Notes under the pieces: model-generated
The model's input: the letters and a program-made list of their open reading frames with translations, nothing else
What the model was told of the DNA's origin: nothing
The model's database searches: none
Program-made: the position numbers and the translations under genes
NCBI GenBank assembly: GCA_010909165.1
Contig: VJWM01000173.1
Span: 1-64,000, forward strand
DNA: 64,000 nt
Direction: 5' to 3'
From: Anthoceros angustus
Lineage: Eukaryota; Streptophyta; Anthocerotopsida; Anthocerotales; Anthocerotaceae
In this document: positions 23,111 through 34,829 of the stretch, one piece after another
Position numbering within the stretch: the first letter of the stretch is position 1
Layout of the letters: the number at the start of each line of letters is the position of its first letter

Positions 23111-24089
23111 ATCCTCCTCGCTTCCCCCGTTCGCCCGGCGGTTGCCGCCAACAACTCATCCTTTGTGCGCCTCTTTCTCCCGGGCTTGAGGAGGTGAGGG
23201 GTCCGGAGCAAGCTCTTGCCCTTCCTGCCGGGAGACTGCTCGGTGGGCCGCTGACCTCTCGCCTCCTTGGGCCACCCCTTTCTCGCCTCCTACCGCCTCA
23301 CCTCTTTGCCTGCAAGGTGGTGGGTACCGCACCTTCCGAGGTGCCAGGCGCGGCACCGCCTTCCGCCTCGGCCCCGCTGAGTTCGCCGGGGCTCAGCAGT
23401 GGTTGTTGGTCAGTCGTGCCGAGCCGCCAACGCCTCCCAGACGCCTCCTCCCGGCCGCCCGAGGGGGCACCAAAAGGAGGGAAGGGGAATCGCCTCCCAA
23501 ACTCGGGTGGTGAGGGGTTCGCCCACGATGGAGTCCGGAATCCTCCTCCGCCCTCCTCCCGAGTCCGCTTGGTCTTCAAGGACTCACCCCCACCTTGCAC
23601 GCCTACTCGTGGCCTCCCCTTCCCGAGCGCCTGCCAAGCTCTCCTCCTTCAGAGCTCGAAATGTCCCCATACATGAATCGGGGTATGGGTCACCGATGGC
23701 GAGGGCTTCGCCCTTAGCTTGCGTGTCCCGATCGAACCGGCTAAGATAATCCTTCCCACCGCCTTTTCCTCACCGAGCGCATGCAGAATACTAATAGTTA
23801 TCACCAAGGTGATCCACCTTGGTGAGTGTGTTCCAATGGATAATGATCCGGCTACCGCCTTACTCGACCGCCCGCAGATCGGATATCAACCATCCGCTGG
23901 TTGTCCTGCCTGTGCCCGCAGCCGGCTGGGGCCCTATCTTCCCTTCGCCTTAAGGGGCCTGCACCACACCCCTTCTTCCTCCTTCTAAGCGGTTAGGCCA
24001 TCCTCAGACCTCCAAGGTCCATCGCCTGGTCCTCCCGAGGTTCTTGGATCGACCTCCTTGTTGATCGCCGCCAAAGATTTTCCGCAAAC

Positions 24090-24350
24090 TCCTGACTAGA
24101 GTGACGTTGTCAAAGGTCCGCACTATTTGGAACACGCCCATGCCACTCCGCACCAATCCTCGCCTCCACCAGGCCCAAGTCCGGATAGCGCCGGGTCACA
24201 ATGGTCCGTACCGCTGGCCCATGCCCTTGCATCACTTGGCGAAGGCAATGAACTCTGGAGACGTGAGCTGGAATACGGCCTCGCGACGCCTCCACGCACT
24301 CTCGGCAAGGGCTGAACATGTACACGGCATCTGCATCTCGTGGCATTCTC
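24090..24350 (-). pseudogene. Possible N-terminal zinc-finger region of the second Tnp2
   Basis: The minus strand is open for 78 codons with CRECVEASRGRIPAHVSRVH and QVMQGHGPAVRTIVTRRYPD. A CPC-x-C motif followed by a histidine-containing segment and a GHGP-type block is usual at the start of Tnp2 proteins. It lies about 1 kb upstream, in the transcriptional sense, of the catalytic blocks at 22.2-23.1 kb on the same strand. The link is inferred. Confidence 0.4.
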
Positions 24351-24359
24351 CCCGCCTGC

Positions 24360-26855
24360 GTGACCTGTAGATGACGCGGAACAAGAACTAGCGGGAAGGA
24401 AGAACTTCAGTTAAAATAGAAGCGTTTCCCCATTACAAACAGTCGAAGCCAAGCACAACCCAAGGAAGTCTACCGCGTGCACAACAATAGCTGCTTTCCA
24501 CCATGGGCCCGCATTGGACTCACCTCACTCGACCTCGTGCCTCAGGCAGCACTCGAGGATGCGTCGGCTCGCAGTTAAAGCATCCACTATGTCGACAATG
24601 CAGCCTCGGCGGCACCTATGGGGATTCTCACGAGAATCACGCGTTGCGAGACATCACCAACACGTATCGCGCACGCCAAAACCCACCGCCAGACTCCGAT
24701 CCCGAGCCATGGAGTGACAAGGAACGCGACTGGTGGGTCCGTGATTGGATTACCGTCATGATCTCGCAGCCGACTGCCACGGGGAGGAGGAGTTCAGGGC
24801 TGCACACCGAGATGTCTTTCGGATGAACGCCCTCGGTCGTCGCCGGGCACACCATTCGCACTTCTCAGGTGAACGATGGGATAGAAAGGGATGACGGTGC
24901 GGTATCGATGGTCGGCGACAACGGTCGGCAACGGTCCGCATGCTTGTGAGTGACTCCGCTTCAGGCAACATTCAATGTCATATGTTTGGCGCCTTGATTG
25001 TCATGCCTTGTATGCCAACAATGCGATGAAAGGCAAAACATTTGAGGCGCCACCATCGCTAGTGTGCATAACCTCCTTTTAACTTTGTCTACGGCGGGGA
25101 AAGCGTGGAGCTCATGCTCGAAATCTCGGTGAGCTCCCAAGCGGCGAAAGCAAGCCCGGAAAACGGACACTGCACCCAATGGCTGCAAAGCGCGTCCCAT
25201 GCCGCTTCGTCCTCCCTCTCCTAGGTCCATGCCTCTGCATTGTGGATCTTCATCCACAGTGGGCGTGCATCCGATGTGAACCCTCCACATCTGCAGTTCA
25301 TTCTGTCCAGAAAAAGACGACTTAGTCTGCACAACATCTCCGACTTCGTGCACGGCCTCTGCAAATTTCCGATTCAGTCTCGGTGCCTCTTCTTCCCTGG
25401 AGTCTCATCACCTCGGTTCTTTGCACCGCAGAGCGAGCCCCGCCTCGCATTCAAGCACTGATTTCGTCTTTCCGACCGCATCACCGGGGACGATCGCCTC
25501 GGATGTGCTGCCCCTCGCGGTTCCCTTTGCCTTTGTCTTCCCTTTCGACCTCCCCTTCGTCCTTTCCTTCTGCGGCCTGCGGATATGAACTCCTTCCTTT
25601 CCTAACGGGTCCATGGGCTGCATCGAGACACACATTCCAGAGACTCGGTTCCTTTTAGCAGAGCGGTGACCTTGGGGCAGGTGTGGGGAATTAGTAGCCT
25701 TTGTTTAATTCATGTCCATCCTCACTATCGCACCGGAAGGCAATCACTTAACACGGAACAAACAGGGACGCGGGTGCTCGGTGTCCGCCGACTGCATGAG
25801 GCACCACTCCATACCCTCCATTCCGCCAACCTCACACGCCCGCTTTTATTTCCAGCCACATCAAGTGTACAGATTCCGCTGCCGGAAAGGACATTCCCAA
25901 GGCCCACATTACCTCGCCTCACCACCTCCGAGGTGTACACCTCCCTCCACCAGCATGTACCTGAAGAGAGACGGGAGCGAGGACCTGCATACCAGTCCTT
26001 GATGGCAGACGGGAGAGCAACCTTTCCGTCTGCCCTTCGGGCAATGGACGGAGAGCAACCTTCCGTCCATCGCCCTTGATGGCCATCGTGACGGGCCCCG
26101 CCGTCCAATCCTTCATAGCCATACTCGGTGCCTATCTATAGGAGCCCACAACCTCCGCACACACCGCAATGTTGGAAGGAAGATAGTTGAGCACGGAAGG
26201 AAAAGGCGGCCGATGCGTGAACCAAAAACTATTGAACGCAATGAGTGGTGAATCCCCGCGACACCTTGGGCCAAGACTGGTCATGGACGCAGCTTCACAC
26301 ACAACCAACCCTACCCCGAGATCCGGTGGCTGGTGGTGACACTAACTCTGGCTGGGAGGCTTCCACTTGGCCATTGGAACGGGGGTTCCAAAAAGGCGAG
26401 GATACACACGCCGGCACAGCCACGGGTCCTTGACGGGCCATCGACAGCCTGTGGAGGTGTCCAAAGTGCAAGCCAGCCGTGATGCCCAACCCATTCGATG
26501 TAGGAATGCGGGAAGTCAGACCGCCTCGGCACACATCCGTGGACACTAGGGACGAGGGCTCGGCATCTGCACTCCAAGCGGGGGCGGGGCGGAGGGGTGG
26601 GGGCGAGGAGAGGAACGGTGGAGACGGGGTGGGGAGGTGGAGGGGAGTGATGTGGGGTTCACGGGTAGGCCTCAAACCGCAGGGAGGAGACTTAAGCAAG
26701 AGCTGGAGCTTTTCACAGCATGCCGTGAGTTCGTGAAGAAGCAAATCTCGGGAGAAGAGCCGATTTCTACACGCAATCGTGGCCTCCGGAACATCGGTTT
26801 ACTGGGAGAATCGATATCGATCATCGTCCGCGGCGACAAGCTTGCAGGCGGTGCA
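24360..26855. other. GC-rich spacer, no recognised gene
   Basis: Contains many short open frames on both strands with no conserved motif. A local repeat GACGGGAGAGCAACCTTTCC / GACGGAGAGCAACCTTCC, with CCGTCTGCC and CCGTCCATCG complements, lies at about 26007-26075. It may belong to the transposon represented by the flanking Tnp2 remnant and palindrome array. Confidence 0.4.
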
Positions 26856-26859
26856 TTGA

Positions 26860-28690
26860 CGGCCATGGGCCAAGGACAACTTTGTCCTTGGGCCATGGCG
26901 ACCTTTGGTGGTGTCGCCCGACGTGAGTAGCGGGGTTTTCGTGGAGGTAAGCATAATTAATAAAAGCAATGCGACATCGAACAAGCATGTGTATAAACCT
27001 TGACAATGGTGCAGCAGATGGAGCGGCCCTAGGATGGCGGCATCACCCCAAGTGCACGCTTTGTAATGACCGGTATGATGACACATATTCATTTCACACC
27101 CACGCTATCCACGATGCACACACCGCTTGCACCGAGGTGCGCTGGGTGACGACACGGAAACGCTGGCCTCGTGGTCACCGGGGATTGTCTTTGGTCCATG
27201 ATGAGTCAATGCATGTCATGGTCCTTGGATTGGGAAATGCCCATGTCCGTGCATGTCATTTGTCCTTCTGCCATGACATGTACATGCATGACATGGTCCA
27301 CGGACATCGCATGACTTGGGCCATGACATGTATATGCATGTCATGGTCTTGACCATGGCATGCATTTACATGTCATGGCCGAACATATATAGTCACGAAT
27401 ATCTCGCTCACACATATCGACGGCCAAGCACATTCACAGGCATTTCGAGGGCCAAGGACAAATGCGACCTCCTGTCATTGCACAAGGATTTATTTGTCCT
27501 TGGGCCTCGACATGCATGCATGCATGTCATGGCCCACGGTGTCATGTCCTTGGCCCATGACATGCATGCATTTACATGTCATGGGCCAAGGACATGATAT
27601 GACCATGACATGCATATGCATGTGATGGTCCAAGGAAACATTTTTCCTTTGACCATGAAATGTATATGCATGTAAATGTCATGCATGACATTTATATAAT
27701 AGGCATGGGCCAAGGACATTTATATAATTGCCATGGGCCAAGGACAAATTTGTCCTTGGGCCATGACATGTATATTACAAGGCGTTTCATGGGCAAGGAC
27801 AACTTTGTCCTTGGCCCATGGCAATGCATGGCATGGTCTTAACCATGACATGCATGTCATGTCCGTGGGCCAAGGACACATTTGTCCTTGGCCCATGACA
27901 TGTACATGCATGGCATGGTGTGGGGACATACATTTTTAGTGAAGGACAAATTGTCCCCGCCCAGACATGTAAATTCATGTCATGGGCGAAGGACAAATTT
28001 GTCCTTGGCCCATGGAAAGGCAAGGCACATATTGGTGTCTATATATGTATAGTAATCGATGAGTGTGGTGTAGACTTCATTTGGGAGGACATGCTATTAT
28101 GAGGACTTAAAACACAAGGAGCGCATGATGAGGTGGCCAAACATGCATGGGGATGGGCCTAGTTGTCATGGGCCAAGGACAACTTTGAGCTTGGCCCATG
28201 ACATGTAAATGCATGGCATGGTCTTAACCATGACATGCATACCATGGGCCAAGGACAAAGTTGTGCTTGGCACATGACATGCATATGGATGTCATGGGGA
28301 AAACTTTGTCCTTCGCCATGACATGCATATGCATGTCGTGGCGGACATGCATATGCATATATATGACATGACATTTATATACATGCCATGGGCCAAGGAC
28401 AAAGTTGTCCTTGGCCCATGACATGCATGTCATGCCAAGGACAACTTTGTCCTTGGCCCATGGCATGTATATAAATGTCATGCATGACAATGACATGTAT
28501 ATACATGACATGGTCCAATGAAAATGTTTCCTTGGACCATGTCATGCATATGCATGTCATGGTCATGTCCGTGGGCCATGACATGTATATGCATGTTATG
28601 GGCGGACATGACATGACCATGGGCCATGACATGGACGATACCGAGGCCCAAGGACAAATAGTTCCTTGGGCAATGACAAGGTGGCATATG
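26860..28690. repeat. Dense array of near-perfect palindromes (foldback satellite)
   Basis: Two palindrome types recur. Type A is a 34-38 bp palindrome whose half is CATGGGCCAAGGACAAA; copies are at about 26861, 27728, 27786, 27870, 27980, 28165, 28240, 28388, 28432 and others. Type B is a 18-26 bp palindrome with half CCATGACATGCAT; more than 20 copies are scattered between the type A units. Many copies match on 90-100% of paired bases. The longer linkers repeat too: a segment around 28665-28810 has a direct partner near 28030-28140 and an inverted partner near 27376-27480. No protein is encoded. Confidence 0.9.
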
Positions 28691-28814
28691 TCCTCTCGAA
28701 ATGACTGAATGTTCTTGGCCGAAATGTGTGTGCGAATTTGGTGACTATATATGTCTACGATAAGTGTGGTCAGTTGATTAGGTCCCACTTGTTATAATGA
28801 GGAGTTGAGACATA

Positions 28815-31800
28815 AGGGAAGGCGATGAGGTGGCAAACTTTGAATGGCGACGCTGCGCGCATGGCGGTCAGTCGATCGCGCATCGCATGCGCGTCTTGAC
28901 ATGGCCTATTACTTCCGCGACCGTCACCGGTGTTACTTCCACTTGCATCTTTTCAATCGTCACCTTGCGGTTGCAATCGCTTTGTCTCGCTCGCCTCCTC
29001 GCTCAAGCTTTCGACTTTGCGTTACAAAGATGGTGTGGGACGTGGACTTGAGGATTTGGCCGTGGCCGCCCGCCTAAGTCGCACCGACTTCAACTGCCGT
29101 GACACACCGCCGGTGAAGATGGCGTTCGGCCAAGGAGGCGCCCGCCGCCCGGGCAGCAAGCGCAATGGCGACTATGGCGGGCGGGCTGTGGTGGCCGGTG
29201 GGCAAGCACTGCGGTGAAAGGGACCACGTGCGCGCGGCACACGGTCATGGAAGTGTCACGGCTCGGCGGTGGGAAAGCGGCGAGGAGGTGGAGGTGGACC
29301 CATAGGGGCGGCTCCATCCGAGAGGAGGCGTGGCGGAGGTGGCACGGTGACACAGACACAGGGAGCGCCACCATGAAGATGGGCAAGTGTCCCTTCCAAG
29401 GTTGGAGGAGGCGGTGATGGCGATGCCCAGCAAGTTGCCCCGCCGAGGTGGGGATGGGAAGGAAGATGCTTCCCACCATCAACCCCCGCTGGGAGGAGCG
29501 CGCCTCCTATGGGCCAGGGCTGCTCCAGAGGGTTTTGGTCCTGAGTGAGGTGGCCCTTCCGTGGAGCGTGGTGGGTCCCTGGGATGAACATCGGTCCCCC
29601 CTTGTGGCATGGATGCCCTAGCAAGTGCGCCCACGGGCCCCATCCGCCTCCAGAGGTGGGACCACTTGCCTATGCCGACGGCAATGCGAGCGAGGTGCAC
29701 GCGAGCCAAGGGAGGAAGGCATGCTCCCGACCTCCACCGTGGAAGAAACTGGATGTGGGAGATGAGGACAGGGTTGAGGGGCAAGCCCCGAGGCAGACGG
29801 CCGACTCAGGCGGATGGAAATGGCGAGGCGAGGACAATTGCGAGGATGAGGCCGAGGTGGGTGACATGGAAGAACGGGTGACAGTGGACGACGTCCCACC
29901 ACCGCAACTCCGGCGAGATAGGAGAACTCACCACAGGCCGGTAAGCAACTCGACGACGCTATTGTCAGACAGGCTCCACGGGCGGGAGGAGTGTTTATGG
30001 TCGGCCACCGCGATGGAGGTTGGGTCGAAAATGAGGATCGGCGGGGTGGAGGATGAAGAAGGACTGAGGAGGGCCTTCCATCGCGTGTCTTGGAGCTAAG
30101 ATGACGTTGATGGTGCCGTGGACAAGCCATGATGAGAGTTTGAGGTAGAGGCTGGTGAGTATGGTAGAGGTTGAGTTTCCAGGTATCGACAGGGATGAGA
30201 TTGTAGCAAGGTTTGCAGGTGCATCACGGACAAGGAACCACAACGTAGGAAGAAGGTGAGGCAAGCCGCATTGATATGGAGGGAGAAGGGCAAGGATGCG
30301 AAATGGCTCCATCCGCCAAATGTCACCACGAAGGCATGGAGGAAGGCCGTGGAGCAGGGGGTGGTTACGTCGCACAAGAATGGGGGGGTGTGGCCAACAC
30401 CTTAGCAAGCCGCAACGCCCTGCAAGGCGGCAAAGCATGATCAAGGGACCAATCCCTTTGGTCCACTAGGGGCGAAAGATTTTGAAAGGAAGTTCGTGCA
30501 ACGTGGGGAGGGAGCGCAGGTAGAGGAGCTGGGCAGCGAATGGCTTGGAGAACATGCCGAGTATTGGAGAGGTAAGGGAAAAGGCATGGCGGTGGCGGAG
30601 AGGGCAAGTGGGCGAGGCAACGCTTGTCGAATGTGATCACTGGAGTGGCATGTGGATGCTTGGAGACGGAATGCAAGAGGGAAGCAATGGATGAGGCGAG
30701 GACAAGACATGCAAAAGCGTTGAAGAGGGTGGGGGGACAACGAGGAGAGGGAGGGAAGATAGTTGCTGGTGGGCAGTGGAAGAAGGGGGACAACGGTGGA
30801 AGTGGTGGCACCGACACGGAGGATCACACGGAGCGGTCGAAAAGTGTAAGTGCAAATGTGTAACATGTCATGCAAATGGCGATGCAATGGGCGAACATCG
30901 ATCAGCTGCTTGTTTCATGGTGGTCGTAAAAGAAGGAAGCCAGGTGGAAGGATGTGTGGGAAACGCAGAGCCTGTGAGGCGTGAGCAAGGGAAGAGAAAG
31001 CGGGCACCAAGCATGACACCAACAAGCAAAGGAAGAAAACGGCGGGTGCTACACCTGGAAGAAGAAGAAGAATCTTCCGCTGAGGACAACCAATGGGTAT
31101 AGCGGTGTGTGCAAGAAGCCTAAGTAGCAAAGGATTTAGTTTTATGTAGGAAGAAAGTGAGGGCTTGATCGAGGAGTTAGCCATCTAGATGAATGTGGTT
31201 CGTGAGCGCAGTGTGAAGAAGGGAGAAGCTTGTGGCTGCCCGAATCGATGACTCGAATGCATAATTGTGACATTCTTTGTGACACAAGCGAATTCTGGTA
31301 GGTGTGGGTTGACACGATTGCTAGGTTTGCATGTGTGAAAAGACGACGTGCACGGGTTGGGGAAACGACGACGCCATTGCTCATGGGTACCGGACAAAAG
31401 CATGGGATTAGTCCTCATGTACCACCCTTTCCCAATGTGGACATCAAGGTATGTATGTATAAAGGAACCTAGTTGTCCATGCACTCCGCAGTGGAGTGGA
31501 GGTGATGGACGAAGCAGCGTGTTGCCGCTTAAGTCAAACGATTTTGCAACCGCAAGAACAAGAGGTAACACGAATGTGCAAGATAGCCGCACCAAGAAGA
31601 GCGATTGCCGTCACAAGAATGTGCGATATCCGAGAGAAGAGAACGATATCGTGTACCGGAAATAAAAATCAGATAATCCAAAGGTTCATGTACAAATACC
31701 TACCTACAAGTAGGTACCGTACGTATGAAGGTAAATCCGTATCTACAAGTAGGTGATATGAAGGTAATGTGTATTCTATCTCTACCGATATCGTGCAAAA

Positions 31801-32400
31801 GCCATAAACAAATAGTATACAAGCCAATAATAGCTATGGTAAGCCATAAACAATTAGTATACAAGCCAATAATAGCTATGGTAGGGAAAAAGGTTGATAT
31901 AGGAATTATGGTCAGTGGTAGAGGAAGGAGACAATTAATGAGAGACAATTAATGAGCATGTTAGTGTGATATCCGTGTTTGGGCCATTAACAATAGTTGT
32001 GAAGAGAGAGTGCAATGAAGAGCAATAGGAAAACATTAACTAATTGTACTTCCAATGGGGTGTAATAAAGAGGGGATAGAGAGAGAGAGAGGGTCCTTGT
32101 TACCATGTTGCATTTGCATGAGGGAATTCGTAAACAATGCGTATGAGAGAGGGGATGTAGTTAAGAGGGTGAAGTGGTAGGAGAGAGAGCAAGGTTCGTG
32201 TTAAGATTGTAGGCCTAATGCGGAAAGAAATGACAAACTTAATACCCAGCCTCCAAATGATGTTGCAAGTTACAAGTGTAACATAAAATTGCAACAACGA
32301 CTGTAACATAGGGGGCCATTTCTAGCACTTAGCTAAGTGCTTACTCCAGAGCTGCTAGTTGTAAATGCCATATGGGGTTACTCTAAATATTTTAGTCAAC
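28815..32400. other. Spacer with no recognised gene
   Basis: The first 2.3 kb is GC-rich with open frames on the minus strand (longest 170 codons, 30130-29618) that are Pro/Ser/His-rich and unrecognised. From about 31.1 kb the sequence becomes AT-richer and contains a 50-bp direct duplication (CATAAACAAATAGTATACAA at 31803 and CATAAACAATTAGTATACAA at 31846, each followed by GCCAATAATAGCTATGGTA). It could be more decayed transposon sequence. Confidence 0.4.
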
Positions 32401-32427
32401 CAGCCATTCATGAAACATCCATGTTTC

Positions 32428-33774
32428 TTAGGATTCATTTGTATCTTCAGAGTTTGATATAGTCGTCACATCTTCAGCTTTTGATTTAGCTTCTGCAAGT
32501 CGGCGATTTGCTTCGATGCATTTTAGAACTTTTGATTTAGCTTTAGCTTGTGCCGAAACGATTGGTTCAGGTTGTTTTTTCAAAGAAACTTGAGTCTTGC
32601 TCCTAACAGATAGGTTTTTAGCTTGAATTTTTCCTGAACCAATTGATGTTGCACTATTATGATTTAAAACAGGTTGTTCCATGTGCTTTGAACAAGACTT
32701 ATGTTCCATACGTCCTGTTGTTGAAGTAAATGTGTTCGAACTACCTAGATGTGGATGTATGAACTTTTCAAGCTTGTCATCGGGGTGTTCCATAGGTCCT
32801 GTTGCTGAAGTAAGTGTCTTCAAACTACTTATATGAGGATGTCTCCACTTTTCAAGCTTGTCATTTGGGTATTCCGTAGGTCCTGTTGCTAAAGTAAGTG
32901 TCTTTGAACTACTAAAATGAGGGTGTCTCCACTTTTCAAACTTGTCATCTGGGTGGTTCACAGGTCCTGTTGCAGAAGTAAGTATCCTCGAACTACCTTG
33001 ATGAGGATGTCTCCACTTTTCAAGCTTATCATTTTGGTGTTCCATAGGTCCAGTTTCTGAAGTAAGTGACTTCAAACTATCTACAATGTCATGAAGATGT
33101 CTCAACTTTTCAAGCTTGTCATCTGGGCATTCCATAGGTCCTGTTGCTGAAGGAAATGTCTTTGAACTACCTATATAAGAATGTCTCAACTTTCCGATCT
33201 TGTCATTTGGGTCTTCCGTAGCTCCTATTGCTGAAGTAAGTGTCCTTGAACTACCCACATGAGGATGTCTCAACTTCTTAACCTTGTCATCTATTTCAGA
33301 AATAATATCTGTCATAACTTTTACATATCTTCCTCGATGGAGTTTTATATTCGAACTATCAATGGGATTAACATTTGAATCTTCTACTAAGTTATCCCAC
33401 TCATAGCTTGTTTGTTCCATAATGTTCTCTAATGTTCCTTTATGAAACAAGAAAAAATCTTCAAATGTTACGGAGCTTCTTTCTTGCTCTTGTGTCTTTA
33501 GATTTTTAAATTTATTTTTTGAAATATCAAACATTGCTTCATATGAAAATATACTTCCTGGGTTCACATGTATACTTTCCTTTACAATATGAAGTAAATT
33601 TTCCTTGATCTTTTGAAAGATTTGAGCATGCAGCACTACATAGTGGTTAGAAATGTTGGCTAACTTGAAAACTTCTTCAGTTGCAAGTAAAAACTTATCA
33701 ACATTCTCTGGTATCAAAGAGTTACTGCGGTTAATGGCATATTCCAATATCCTTTCATGTTTAGATCGCGACAT
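32428..33774 (-). CDS. Repeat protein of unknown function, 448 aa
   Basis: An uninterrupted 448-codon frame in AT-rich DNA, where chance stops are frequent, so it is very probably coding. The start at 33774 (MSRSKHERILEYAINRSNSL) is the first Met of the frame. Residues 1-160 are predicted mostly helical with no motif I recognise. Residues about 162-359 are seven tandem repeats of 28 residues (one of 30) with consensus DDKLEKWRHPH then SSKTLTSATGPMEHP. The tail (about 360-448) is Ser/Lys-rich with KAKSKVLKCIEANRRLAEAK and an acidic end. There is no signal peptide or membrane segment. No intron is evident, but upstream exons cannot be excluded. Base composition differs from the GC-rich DNA on the left. 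Function unknown. Confidence 0.75.
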   Translation of the reverse strand: MSRSKHERILEYAINRSNSLIPENVDKFLLATEEVFKLANISNHYVVLHAQIFQKIKENLLHIVKESIHVNPGSIFSYEAMFDISKNKFKNLKTQEQERSSVTFEDFFLFHKGTLENIMEQTSYEWDNLVEDSNVNPIDSSNIKLHRGRYVKVMTDIISEIDDKVKKLRHPHVGSSRTLTSAIGATEDPNDKIGKLRHSYIGSSKTFPSATGPMECPDDKLEKLRHLHDIVDSLKSLTSETGPMEHQNDKLEKWRHPHQGSSRILTSATGPVNHPDDKFEKWRHPHFSSSKTLTLATGPTEYPNDKLEKWRHPHISSLKTLTSATGPMEHPDDKLEKFIHPHLGSSNTFTSTTGRMEHKSCSKHMEQPVLNHNSATSIGSGKIQAKNLSVRSKTQVSLKKQPEPIVSAQAKAKSKVLKCIEANRRLAEAKSKAEDVTTISNSEDTNES

Positions 33775-33779
33775 CTTGA

Positions 33780-34578
33780 TAGATAACCTTTCAACACATC
33801 ACATAAATAATTAATTAGATAAACTTCTCGTTAAAGTTATCTCAATTACTTTAAAGTGGAAAAGATAAATTGAACACAATAAATGATCTAAGATCTTCTA
33901 CTTGGTCTAAAATATGAAAGCTATGCAAATCAAACTGCATCTGTCATGGGATTTAGTGTCCAACCACAAAGGTAGGTGGTTCAAGCGTTTTCGAGCTAAG
34001 GTCAAAGATAACTTGGTAGAATCAGTCTTCAAACTTTGGGCTTTTCCTCCAATTGTCTTGTACTTATAGCTGACTGGGCTTCTTAATTAAGCTTCCACTC
34101 TTACACTGAAAAAATAAAAGGTACGTGAGTACTTATTATGTAGGAGCAAATATACATATAGTAATCATAGCAGGTCTTAACTAGATATAGAGATTAAATG
34201 AAGTAATAATATTATTAATCTTACTAGAACAATATGTAAAATTGAAATCAATTGAACATAACAAATGACCTAAGATCTTTTGTTTTTATCCTAAATATGA
34301 GAGGTATTATGTAATTATTTTTGGATAGTACAGCGCGTTACAATCCTTAACTGAACCTTTTTTATAAGGGAGTGGGCAACCCTATTTAAGAAGTTACTAT
34401 CATATAAAAAAATTCTACATTATGGATCTTTGTATAGCAATGTATCTCAATATCACTCACCTTAAGATAATACTTCTGGCATGTACCTGAAGAAAATTAT
34501 GGCATCAACCTTTAGATACTTATGGCATCGACAAGACTATCTCATGTTGTAGGCACCTCACAAAAGTAACCTGATGTG
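33780..34578. other. AT-rich upstream region of the repeat-protein gene
   Basis: Contains no open frame of note on either strand. It probably includes the promoter or 5' leader of the gene to its left; no defined promoter element could be fixed. Confidence 0.4.
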
Positions 34579-34583
34579 AACCT

Positions 34584-34824
34584 TGTTAGAAATGTAAGAG
34601 TTTAACAACACATCACTATTAGAATGTCATGGGGTGGAAAACCAAAGGCCATATAAACTAAGATCAAAGGTCAAGTAGTCCAAGTGAACAGGCTAGAGAC
34701 TAGGACTATATAAGTTAGTCTATGTAGTACCTAGCATGTAGTAGCAAGATAAGTTAAGTTGAGCTAGCTAGTTTAGAGGTTGAGTAAGTATTCTTTCAAC
34801 GTAGATACTTCTTAATTTTTTGCA
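34584..34824. mobile_element. Probable solo LTR (copia-like)
   Basis: Begins TGTTAGAAATG and ends TTTTTTGCA (TG...CA), 241 bp, flanked by AACCT on the left and AACCC on the right, a 5-bp target duplication with one mismatch. ACTATATAAG inside resembles a TATA box. No coding retrotransposon sequence adjoins it, consistent with recombination between two LTRs. Confidence 0.45.
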
Positions 34825-34829
34825 AACCC

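Noticed and set aside
26860-28690. CRISPR array
   Set aside because: Units are palindromes with variable, themselves repeated linkers in a plant nuclear context; there are no regular unique spacers.
28832-30817. Possible second LINE on the minus strand
   Set aside because: Open frames are Pro/His/Ser-rich with no recognisable reverse-transcriptase block, so no call is made.
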